Positions 54,561 to 64,000 of a DNA stretch of 64,000 nt are shown piece after piece. Source of the DNA: Tethya wilhelma (taxonomy: Eukaryota > Porifera > Demospongiae > Tethyida > Tethyidae); contig CAXIPT010000047.1 of the NCBI GenBank assembly GCA_964030475.1, positions 15,738 to 79,737 on the forward strand. The letters run 5' to 3'. Under the pieces are notes generated by a model that saw only the letters and a list, made by a program, of their open reading frames with translations, was not told the DNA's origin and ran no database searches. The translations under genes were made by a program, and so were the position numbers. The number at the start of each line of letters is the position of its first letter. The stretch's first letter is position 1.

Positions 54561-54664
54561 AGCACCCAGATGAATTAAGTCACACTGCTTTGTCGTTGGT
54601 TTCTCAAGATCCAAGCCTCTTTCATAACTTCTGTCACGCTGGTGATGCTTCCATACTGCTGTGA
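54561..54664 (+). CDS. Candidate terminal exon of an unidentified host gene
   Basis: After a good acceptor (ttctctctaattgaag) the frame reads HPDELSHTALSLVSQDPSLF and HNFCHAGDASILL, then TGA. About 34 codons of balanced composition. A possible preceding exon has GITGGQTGLLKAANFTSK (about 54478-54531), but its boundaries are not clear. The family is not recognised. From 54665 to 55571 nothing further is supported. Confidence 0.36.
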
Positions 54665-55571
54665 AACTCTGGGACTAGCTCAAGTTCTGTTCTGAAATGA
54701 ACTGATTTGCTTATAGTGTATGGTCTATAACTCCATGTGTCTTTATTATTACCATGAAATGTGCTTCTGCATGCATCTACTCTGTGTGTGTGCTAAGTAT
54801 GAATGTTTGAAGTGAGATTTTTTAAATAACATTATGGAGAGGTATATACACTTGTGTACAACAAAAAACGACAAAAATTATCAGGCTATAGCTGTTTAGG
54901 ATAGTACGTACTCTTGACTTGTGCATGTTTGTCTCACTTCTTGTATCATTCTTCAATGGCATCTGTACACCTTGAAGTAGCAGAGCACTTTTCATATGGA
55001 GCAGAGATTCTACAGATATGCTCAATCTTGTAAGCAAAATAAAATACTGTTTGTTTTTTTGTTGATCACAAGTCTGTTTTTTGTTGTTGTTTTTTCCTTT
55101 ACTTTTTTTTTTACAAATTTTATAGTAGGAGTGACAACATCGTACTTGTTACCTTGTGGTACACCACAATCTATATTGGCAGAAATTCACCCTTGTTCGG
55201 AGTCTTTTGGACCGTACTTTGTCTCCTTAACAGCACAGTTCCTCATCATTGAGTTTCAAGTTGGATTTAGCATCCATCTGTTCGGTCCAGCTCATATACT
55301 ATACACAGCAAGACTTGCACATTTGTAACAGATAGTATACGGACCTGTTCCCGTTCGTGGTACACAAATTTGTATCGCACTTTAGGGGTAGTACCTTTGT
55401 ACCAATGCAGTATAAAAAATCTTGTAACAATGCTGTTGAGATTTGTAACAGATACGGCGTGTAACATTGAAATTAATACAACTTTGTAGAGTCATTGATC
55501 CAACTATGTAACAATTACAACAATGTCTTGGCAATAATGATAAAAATTATAACGTACAACAAAATAATCAA

Positions 55572-58485
55572 CTAAACTTTAGGCATACAATATATATTAA
55601 GACAATAAAGTTTGTTACTCCAGTCATGTTTGAACACTGTCTTCTGTGTGTATACAGATTCACGTTCAACAGTTGAACAAACAGATGAAGTTTCACACAC
55701 ACATGAATCAGAACAAGCGTGAACAACAGAAACTGGTCCAAATATTGCAGCAGGATCAACAAAGTGCAATTCATGGGTTAGCATCAAGAGAGGACAGTCT
55801 AACTCATTGTTTATAACATCTTCTCCACACATGACCTCTTCAAACAAGTTGATGATGCACACTTCTTTGGTTGTCTTTAGATGTTTAAACGAGGCAAGGA
55901 AAATTCCAATCTTTTCCTGCATAAATAATTACTGTTATTAGATTGGTTGATAGATCTGAGAAATATTTGTTGCTTTACTAACTTGGTAATCTTGAGTGTA
56001 TTTAACACAATCCCCAATCTTCATACATGACAGAGCACTGTACGAATATACTCCATCACTTAGTGAGTATGTCTCTGGTGAGTGTATTGAGTGTGACAGT
56101 ATTGCATCACTCAAACAAACATTGGTATCAGAGATTGGTGTGGAGAGCTGAATTTCGCCAAGTTTAATTGTGACCGGTCCTTTGTTCACTTGGTTACGCA
56201 TAGGCTATAATAAAGGAAAGTATTTTCAATGAAGTGTGTTAATCTACAAATAAAGGTATACAAACCTTGGATAATCCATTTGAATGAGTGGCTTCTGATC
56301 TGTGAACACCATTGAGAAAGTTCATGACTATTGGTGAATTGAAAAGTGTGTAGAGACCATCACCACACCTTTTTATATGCAATTTTTAAAAAAACATCCT
56401 CTGCAGGAATGAACAAATAATATAATTATTACCTTTGTTTGTCAGGTCCAAACAATCCACCAGAAGTAATGAGTCTTAATTGTTGAAGTACTGCAAAGCT
56501 GTTTGCAATGTCTCGACTGGGACTTTGCCTGTTAGAATAAATGTTCTGTGTCCTTATTAAACCATTAAATGACTCACACCTGTAAATAAATATACTACAG
56601 TGAGCATCATATCAGAAAGTAGTTAGAGTCGACATCTATTGTTACAGACACACCTTTCAGTATTGTAGGCAGATGTTGGTCCAAATTCTCTCATTACCTG
56701 AGGTAAGTGGAGGAGCAAGTGAACTTTTGGTTTGTTGAGGAGTTGCGGGTAGCCTTGTTTTAGTGCACTGATGAAAGATTGACAAACTTCCTCATAATCT
56801 GATATGTTGGTCAATTTGAATGGTATACAATAGGCAATCCTAAAGGTAAAACAACTGTACATGTGTGTGGGTAGTAGAAGTTGTATGTACATTGTATGTC
56901 CTGCATGTTGCATATGCTCGTACTAGGATAATTGTTACATACCTTGGAAAGAGCAAGCCATGTAGGCTTCTTCGAGTCATCAACATAAGGCAGTAGAACA
57001 AAAGGTGCCATTTGAGCAATTGACTTAAAATCCCGACCAACTAAAGAGCCAACATATCGGCAAACGTCAGTAGTGGTCTTGTACTGTAATCCAGAACAAG
57101 GAAATACTGAAATCCTTGCCCGAACTTCTTTTTTCTGCTCTGGTGTTAATGTAGACATCAGTTGTCTGAGAAGATACTTATACGGTCCCAGAAGAATCGT
57201 GTGGAGTGTTTCTATAGGTGTGCAACTGCATGCATCAGTGTGACATGTATAATAATACCACATGCATGCAGTACAAGCATTGCTTTTACCTGTATATATC
57301 AATAGAAAGGTTGAGTAGAGGTGATGGGTTGTCTTCTAATCCGTACTTGGTTTTCAGTTTAGCTTTGGCTGTTGATGTTGCAGAGGACATCAATTGAAAT
57401 ACATGTAGCATGTTTTGTTTTGTCCTAATTTCCCCTATGACATCTGGTGAGATCTTCTTAATAAACAAAATTTATTTTTGGAAGGAAATAAACAGTAACA
57501 GGACTCATCAACTTACTAAGCAAAGCCGACAATAGCAATTAGGAGAGCCACGAAGGTGACCAACAACTTCAGATGCTCGTGGATTTACCAAGTTGATCGT
57601 GATATTCTCTCTTCAGCACATTTCTCATTATAACGCTGCTTCCACACATTTATCTGCTTTATGTGCCTGTGTATGCCATAATATAATATTATAATACCCA
57701 TTATATTACGTACGTAGTAAAGCCTTACCACTGTTCTTGTCTTTGTAATTCTCCCTCGAGAAAAAAAACCCTCTCCTTTAATTCATCCACTTCCCAGTCA
57801 TCTAGATCTGGTGTACATCACTAGTATAATACTTACTATAAGTGAATGTGCTAGCATTGTACATACTTTGACTCTTTTTCCTCGAGCTAATTTTGTCCAC
57901 CATTTTTGAACCAGCAGAGCCACAGCCATTCCATACAAACTTGAATCTTTCTGTATTGGGATACAGACCTGTTCCAGATGTACATGAATCCAGTTGTGTT
58001 ACAACATAGTTTCCACAATACGTGTCACAGATTTGTTGGTGTAATATTTGTGTAACAATACTAACCACAAACCATAAACTAAGTGTAGTCAATACTAGTG
58101 TGTAACATAAGTGTGCAAGTCTGGCTGTGTACCATCCAGCTCTGCCACGGTTGCTGTATCAGAGTCGTCTTGATGGTCCACCTGAAAGCCAGCCAGTTCA
58201 TAGACACTTTATTTTCTGGCATTGATACACTAGCTCTATACTTCTGGAATACAAACCATTCAATTTTGATACTTACCCAATTATACTGGTTGTTAATGTG
58301 TATAGTAGTACTGTTAAACTTTTTCTGTTGCTTTCAGGCATCTTGAATACTTGCCACCTGGTGTCAGCCTCTTTTGAAGACCTCTTTCCCTTTGATGAGG
58401 GCTTGTTGTGTTGTAAAAAAAGCAACAAAAAAGTAGCCAGCTGTCTAGTTGTAAGATCCCGCGCAGAATCTTCATGCGCAATCAT
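55572..58485 (-). CDS. Intron-rich transposase-like gene (tnp2/EnSpm-related)
   Basis: Eleven exons fit GT-AG rules: 58485-58351, 58181-58133, 57968-57867, 57807-57729, about 57670-57532, 57456-57290, 57225-56943, 56839-56654, 56579-56433, 56368-56266, 56204-55983 and 55916-55572 (the last two may be counted as exons 11 and 12). Phases match at nearly all joins. Order: basic start (MIAHEDSARDLTTRQLA), acidic exon, VDELKERVFFLEGELQRQ coiled coil, VNPRASEVVGHLRGSPNC with CRLC, PDVIGEIRTKQN, CTPIETLHTILLGPYKYLL, HLLLHLPQVMREFGPTSAYN, TERCESFNGLIR and SNRQSPSRDIANSF, and a Cys-rich C-terminus. The HLP---R-FGP and E-FN--IR--S--SNR---SRDIA motifs also occur in abundant fungal transposon-linked proteins. 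Frame breaks appear near 57600 and at the 56943/56839 join. It could be a young transposon gene or a domesticated one. Confidence 0.62.
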
Positions 58486-58585
58486 TCTATACTTCCGGTT
58501 GAGGTTTGTGGTGATGTTAAACGACAAAATTATGACGCAATTCTTCCTGCCCGCGGTATTTGCATGTTGCTATGACCGACCACAC

Positions 58586-59205
58586 TTAACTGTCCTGGGG
58601 AAGCACTGACTGCCTAAGCTGACAAATATTTTTCACAGTAGAACTCTGTCCAGCAGCCTTCAGAGTCTTCATTCTACCATCCAATGTCTTCTGAAATTGT
58701 ACAAATTCTGGCTGCTTGAAAATATCAAGCTCAGGTGTCCTCTCTCGTGCGTATCGAAGAATTCCACAGCATGATTGGTGAAGTGCATTGGGAGGATATT
58801 CCTTCCCATCCTTCATCCTCACCTCCAACACAAAACGACACAACCATCGATTAAACTCAGGATGGTTACTGGCCAAAATCATTAGATGAGCAGGAGAGTC
58901 ATATACATTTACTCTTCTTCTATGCTCGCTCCACTCCTTCCACACTTTCACGCTCCAACTGGTTTGCTTCAAGGTATAAAGCGAACTGCAGATTTCTGAG
59001 CATTTTTCACATCAGCTTCACTAACAGTCACAAACCTTGAAGAGGTCGATCCATTTTTAGCTGTGTTCTGTGGCACAGTTAAGTCAGTGAAGTTGTCTGG
59101 GTTAGGTGCTTGAGAAAGAAAGTTCCCCACATCAAAAGATGGTAGCGTATCCACTAATTCTTGAGTGCAAACCTCCAGAAGGTCTTCTGGCAGAGATTCA
59201 TCCAT
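58586..59205 (-). pseudogene. DUF3504 / Crypton-type gene fragment (KIAA1958-like)
   Basis: From the ATG at 59205: MDESLPEDLLEVCTQEL, an acidic and Ser-rich stretch, then SEADVKNAQKSAVRFIP. A one-base slip near 58975 follows, then WSVKVWKEWSEHRRRVNVYD, LASNHPEFNRWLCRFVLEVR, DGKEYPPNALHQSCCGILRY and IFKQPEFVQFQKTLDGRMKT. This is the DUF3504 order known from Crypton tyrosine-recombinase elements and vertebrate KIAA1958, QRICH1 and ZMYM proteins. The recombinase half beyond LKAAGQ is missing, and no catalytic Arg or Tyr is seen. It lies about 100 bp upstream of the gene at 55572-58485, on the same strand. Confidence 0.75.
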
Positions 59206-59371
59206 TCTTTCTATCGCAAACCAGCTTGGAAAATGGAAAAAGCCTGCTCAAACCAACGAAACCATACCAACTGATCAGCTAATTAGACGTTTTGACGTCA
59301 TTTCTCATGTCTGCTACTATGGCAGTGCCATGCCAACATTGCTACTATGAAAACTTCCGTGGTACAAACCG

Positions 59372-59455
59372 GCTATAGTACGCTTACTCGTAGTATTAGC
59401 TTTCATAGCACTCATGCTATAAATCGCTAATACTACTCGTTGTTGTACTATAACC
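59372..59455. repeat. Imperfect hairpin
   Basis: CTATAGTAC and GTACTATA ends, with inner GTAGTATTAGC/GCTAATACTAC arms, around a TCATAGCACTCATGCTATA centre. Confidence 0.7.
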
Positions 59456-59547
59456 TATATATAATTAGTCATTAATTTTACTAAGTGGGGGTATCTTACC
59501 TCCACACCAAACATATGTACATGAAATTAATTGCTCAATAAACTATA

Positions 59548-60630
59548 TGTGACCGAATTTTGGAAAACCGACCAGGTAGTACCAAACTTTGTTTGTAGTA
59601 ATCGGCGGTTTTAGTGTAATTCGCGACGCGCGCGCGAAATTGATTTTTTTGCACGAGAGGGGAGGGGCATACCTTGGCGAGCTGCAGACGAGATTTTACG
59701 GGCGGGGCTGCTTCAATTGCTGAGATATGAGCGCTTGAATGCAGCTATGTCAGCCATGGCTAGCTTCTCTCCCGTTAGTACACGGGATATGTTGCTATGT
59801 TCATTGATTAATAATTCTGATAAAGTACATGATGCAGCTGCTGCTTGTGCATCTCATTATAATAATGCATATTTAATTTAAAACAAAAAACAGTGAATTC
59901 TTCATGAACTAAACACTTCTAGCAGAAAGAAATCTCTTAAAGATCTTCAGAAGACGGCCTACAATGTTGCAGAATTGCTGGGCTATGCCAGGAGCTGTTT
60001 ATCTGCATAATAATGAATGAATGTTGTGTACATTGTGTATTATAAGTTTACAATAAATTTGTGGGAGATAGAAGCTAAGCGCTTATGATTCAATGGGTAA
60101 TAAGTATTAGCTAAACTATTTTCTACTGTTAGAATAGGTATAGATACATGCATTTACTATTGGGCGCTTATTTCTGCGCCATTTACAGTCTAGTTACTCT
60201 AGTTACAGCCCACCCGCTACATTATTCTACTTAGTAGACTTACTTACCTCATTGGTGAGTCCTCCTGGAAAGCCCTCTGGTCTTCTGTGTCTTTGAAAAA
60301 GCTCCAAAAGTAAGTTATAACTAGCGCTTCGACTTACTTCATGCATATTCTGATACTACATGAAAATTGTACCACAAACATAAATTGCTTGTAACACGAA
60401 TAGTATACGGAGTTCGTGTACTCGCACTTAGCAACGTATTCGCTCACGTTTTTAGCGAGTAAAATTGGAATGAACGGTCGGTATATTTGAGCTCATATCT
60501 CCAAAACTATAGCGCCTAGCTGCTTCAAATTTGGACTATAGCTAGCTGCAATGACGTAGATTACTTTGCAATTGCTAACTCAAAATTCGCGGAAAGTACT
60601 ACCTGGTCGGTTTTCGCAAATTTGGTCACA
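59548..60630 (+). mobile_element. Family K-related element, complete
   Basis: TGTGACCGAATTTTGGAAAA and TTTTCGCAAATTTGGTCACA ends share an inner GACCAGGTAGTAC block. Flanked by TA on both sides (59546-59547, 60631-60632). Subterminal words (AACTCAAAATTCGCGGAAA) link it to family K. 1083 bp without a clear gene. Confidence 0.85.
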
Positions 60631-60632
60631 TA

Positions 60633-61641
60633 TGTAAACAGGCTCACTTTTAAAGTGCATGCTATCCAGGAAAGCAGTGTGTATAGAATGTGATTTACTT
60701 ACTGTTTGTGTGTAATTTTCCCCCTTTTTCTGTGTAAACTGAAAGCAACAAAAGTATGAATTTAATATGAATACTGATGGGCACAATTATTTTACCTTCC
60801 AGGTTGACTGTCAATAGCTCTACACTTGGAAAGGTATGCTATTATAAGATGCTTTTCAAGGTATGACATAGGTACCAACTTACTTATAGTAGGTCGGAAA
60901 ATTCCTGTTGCATAGCTAGGTATATAGAATGGGTAGCTATAAGATAATCTGTTACAAAAATTAATGCTAGCCAAAATACCTGTTCCACACAGTGACCATG
61001 ATTGTTTCTCTGTTTAGTAATAAGTGTGTAATAGATGATTTTGCAACTATTGCCAGTAGAGTTATGAATCATACCCTATTGTGCTGGGAATGTATCTGTT
61101 GGTCAGAAAATTGTTCAGTTTAGCCAACACACAATAGCTTTTTATACTGCTTATACCTTATTTTTACTTCACAATTCATCAGTACATACCAGTTAGAGTG
61201 TACATGTAAGTAGTATAGCAAACTTACACCCACTCTTCATGAGTTGGTCTCTTGTAGTACATAAAAAAGAATAGTACTGTGCTGTAAAGCTAGCTTTACC
61301 TCCTGATTATTCTCCAATAATCTTGTCTACAAGATTATGAGTAATAGTAACTTTATGTCATGCTGATATTTAGAGTTATTGTACCTTGTGCCTGCCATTT
61401 TTTTCTTTTGTTTAAAAAAGTAACCATAGCAACATGAATATCAAACTGATATCTTGCTGCAAACTGTACATTAAATAGAATATCTTAACTCTGCTTACAT
61501 AACTGCCATTGACATACCTTGAGCCTTGAATCACAATTACATACATGTGTAATTGCAATTGGTGTAGAGTTGAGTTTTTCAGTTTGGTAATTGAATGTTT
61601 TGAATGTTTTGAATGTTGAAGCCTTTTGTTTCTTGGCACAT
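60633..61641. other. No recognisable feature
   Basis: AT-rich DNA with only short chance frames. A small GAATGTTTTGAATGTTTTGA tandem lies at about 61593-61615. Confidence 0.6.
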
Positions 61642-61644
61642 TTA

Positions 61645-62066
61645 GGCTTCGTTTACACGGATGCATTTTTGTTTGAAAATGCATACTTTTATATGCGTTT
61701 CTGGCTTGTGTTTACATGAAATCACCTAAAACGCAAACCAAAAATGCAACCTTTTGAAAATGCAATTCAAAGTGGAGTGTTTTGAAAATGATACGTTTTG
61801 CTCTTGGTGTAAACGGCAAAAACGCAACTGGAAACAAAAATGCTTGGCCTTTATATCTAGCTAGTATCTCCATTTGAGCTTTGTTTGGTCTAAAAAAAGT
61901 ATAGTTGCATCGTCTTGTTCAGTTTTTCTTGTTCAAAAGCGAGTCTTTTCTTCAAAAGTTATCTATACATGACGCCGTATGACCTAGTTCACAGGAAAAC
62001 GCATTTGTGTAGATGCAAATCAAAATATTGTCGTTTATCAAGAGAAAAAAACGTGTAAACGAGGCA
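61645..62066. mobile_element. PIF/Harbinger-type MITE
   Basis: GGCTTCGTTTACACG and CGTGTAAACGAGGC ends are flanked by TTA at 61642-61644 and 62067-62069. The interior is rich in AAAACGCA/TGCGTTTT words in both orientations. The GTTTACACG terminus is shared with 16315. Confidence 0.78.
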
Positions 62067-62319
62067 TTACATGTACACACACCATTATGCTTTTTGCAGG
62101 TACTGCAATGTCATTCCCACCTGCTATTCACACCGACTGCTATTCTCTCTCTTTCTCTCTTAATTGTACAATTTCAACTCACATGTACAGACACATACTC
62201 TTACTCTCTTGTGCAGTTGCAAACCACATTACACACCTATTGTTACTCACAGTAATCTTTCTCTCAGTAAACACAAACTGATACTCTTACTCTCTTGTGC
62301 AGTTGCAAACTGCTATTAC

Positions 62320-62324
62320 TCTCT

Positions 62325-62370
<46 letters not shown>
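62320..62370. repeat. (TC)n(AC)n microsatellite
   Basis: Compound repeat. The region 62100-62300 also has a near-duplicate ACTCTTACTCTCTTGTGCAG block, and a TTCC/TTTC-rich tract follows at 62535-62660. No gene from 62070 to 62788. Confidence 0.9.
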
Positions 62371-62371
<1 letters not shown>

Positions 62372-62788
62372 TCAGTAGCAAAAGTTACTGTGTTATTAAT
62401 GATAAAGTTTTATAAGATAACCTTAATCTAGTCTAAATCTTAATTAGTTTTGTTCATTCCATATTCTTCGATAAAATGAATGTTGATTTTGTATGAAACA
62501 TTTTGCATCTAACACCACTGAAAACTTACATACTATTCTTGTCTTTCCCTTTATTTTCCCTTTCTTTGGTTTGTTTCCTCTCTTTCCTTCCTTTCCTTTC
62601 TCTCTTTTCTTTTCTTCCCTTCCTTTGTTTTCTTCCTTTCCTTATTCTTCTTTTTCTTCAAATGCAATAAAGGACCAGAAAATATTTATATCAAGAGCTT
62701 ACGTGTCAACATGGAGCACTTCCAAGCATGAAGAGGATGGAGAGGGTGGGGGGGACAAGGTTGGTGTTGATGGAAGGGAGATAGCTGG

Positions 62789-62943
62789 TGTAGTGTAATT
62801 ACGTAATGTGTTGTATGACGTCATTAATCATTAGATTGGAAATTTATATATATGTAGAGTTTTGTTCAGTCAATGTTATTTAAGCTGGTGTACACTTTTA
62901 TTTTATAAATGTTGAGCACAGTCAACGAGTGGAGAACGCAACA
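62789..62943 (+). mobile_element. 5' LTR of a Ty3/Gypsy element (proposed)
   Basis: TGTAGTGTAATTACG to GAACGCAACA, with TG...CA ends, followed two bases later by TGGCGACAAGG (62946 onward), a typical Gypsy primer-binding site form. A TATATATA box lies near 62848. The partner LTR is outside the window, so the limits are provisional. Confidence 0.6.
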
Positions 62944-62969
62944 ACTGGCGACAAGGATAAACTGTAACA

Positions 62970-64000
62970 ATGGCAACTACATTGTTGGGACACCTCGAAC
63001 CATTCGACCCCGAAGAGGACGAGTGGACACAGTAGGTGGAAAAAAATGGAGGAGATGTTCAAGGCCAACGACCTAACGGGCGAGGGCAAGAAAGACAAAA
63101 GACGCTCGATATTCTTGTCCGTGATAGGTAAACGTACTTACAATATATTGAGAAATTTGCTTGCACCAGAGAAGCCAGCAGACAAAGCCCTAACGGAACT
63201 GACGGCCGCGCTAACTAAGCATTTTAGTCCTCCACCAACAGAAGTAATGCAGCAATTCCACTTCCACAGCAGGACATGCCAACTTGGAGAGTGCGTGTCA
63301 GCTGAACTGAGAAAGTTGTCCGAGCACTGCAACTTTGCCGATGAGTTGGAAAAGGCACTGAGAAATAGGATTGTTGCAGGTATCAATGATGAGGCCATTC
63401 AAAAAAGGTTGTTGAGTGAGCCAGCACTTGATTACAAATGAGCTGTTGAACTAGCTCAAGGAGTCGAGACAGCCGGGGCAAACTTGCGTGAAATTAAGAC
63501 CCCCAACAAGCCTATCAAGACCGAGCCGGTACACCAAGTGAAGTCTGAGAGAGCTGCTGAACCGAAACATGCCAAGAGAACATGTTCCCTATGTGATGGT
63601 ACGGGACATTTAGCTAGAGACTGTAGATTTAAGAAAACAATCTGCAACTATTGTCACAAAGAAGGACACTTTGCTCGAGCATGCTGGAACAAGAAGAGCC
63701 GCAATTCGGAGGCTACCCAGAAGCCGACCAAGCCCAGAAAAGCTAGTAGGAAGGTGCATCACCTGGAGGCCAGCGAGACTTCCAGCAGGTGGATGCCATA
63801 GCTGAAAGGCAATCAAGATAAGTCACCACCCATTCATGTACAAGTACACATAAATAGTACTCCTGTAAGCATGGAGGTTGATACAGGTGCAGCTGTCTCA
63901 CTAATGAGTGAAGATAAGTACTTACACCTGTTCCCAGAAAGCCCATTAGAGGAAACCACAAATAAGTTGCAGACTTATCTGGGAAGGCCTATTCCTGTAG
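62970..64000 (+). pseudogene. Ty3/Gypsy gag and start of protease
   Basis: Gag-pol start of a Gypsy LTR element, running off the window. The ATG at 62970 gives LGHLEPFDPEEDEWTQ, then a TAG and a slip at a poly-A (about 63040). The capsid-like part from 63046 has ALTKHFSPPPTEVMQQFHFH, RTCQLGECVSAELRKLSEHC and IVAGINDEAIQKRLL. A TGA at 63439 follows, then, after a basic linker, two CCHC zinc knuckles, CSLCDGTGHLARDC and CNYCHKEGHFARAC (63583-63700). After a TAG at 63799 the same frame enters the retropepsin site VDTGAAVSLMS. Four lesions, so this copy cannot be autonomous as written. Confidence 0.9.

Overview
The window looks like nuclear DNA of an invertebrate animal, most likely a marine demosponge of the Amphimedon type. 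This is an inference. It rests on AT-rich DNA, short GT-AG introns, and a mix of BEN, P2RX7_C, THAP, SHOCT-like, DUF3504 (Crypton-type), hAT, PIF/Harbinger and EnSpm/tnp2-type gene families. No rRNA, tRNA, CRISPR array or bacterial-style operon was seen. Nearly everything recognisable is transposon-derived, and most coding copies carry stops or frameshifts. The best preserved gene is an intron-rich transposase-like gene at 55.6-58.5 kb.

Layout. 0-2 kb: a perfect 144-bp-arm palindrome, possible host exons and a palindromic MITE. 2.5-4.7 kb: a 2.2-kb nested palindrome with an unresolved N at its centre. 6.4-10.6 kb: a Tc1-like transposase (+) converging on a SHOCT-like gene (-), separated and interrupted by inserted MITEs. 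11-12.3 kb: an EnSpm/tnp2-type fragment (-). 12.5 kb: a possible first exon of a BEN-type gene. 12.8-14.3 kb: a PIF/Harbinger transposase. 14.4-17.3 kb: MITEs and a Myb/SANT relic. 18.2-25 kb: a complex satellite interrupted by TIR elements and a 2.9-kb hAT element. 25.5-30.6 kb: integrase-like exons and a second EnSpm/tnp2 pseudogene. 31.1-34.4 kb: BEN-type exons around a 2.0-kb TA-flanked element that again pairs a SHOCT-like gene with a converging Tc1-like transposase. 34.9-48.5 kb: blocks repeated nearly exactly and stitched by single Ns, best read as unmerged haplotypes. They include a 2.27-kb TTAA-flanked element with THAP and P2RX7_C genes whose empty site is visible in the sister block, and a Copia 3' end. 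48.9-51.4 kb: a hAT element with a perfect 8-bp target duplication. 52.8-54 kb: more MITEs. 55.6-59.2 kb: the multi-exon transposase-like gene and a DUF3504 gene. 59.5-62.1 kb: two MITEs. 62.8-64 kb: the 5' end of a Ty3/Gypsy element running off the window.

How it fits together. Insertions sit inside insertions, so relative ages can be read: hAT inside a TTAA-type MITE inside a satellite, a TA-type MITE inside a Tc1-like transposase, and hAT inside an older repeat whose empty copy lies 33 kb away. Two architectures deserve most attention. One is the convergent Tc1-like plus SHOCT-like pair, seen twice. The other is the TTAA element with THAP and P2RX7_C genes, each starting beside one arm of a subterminal inverted repeat that carries a TGACGTCA site. 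Both are proposed as two-gene transposons.
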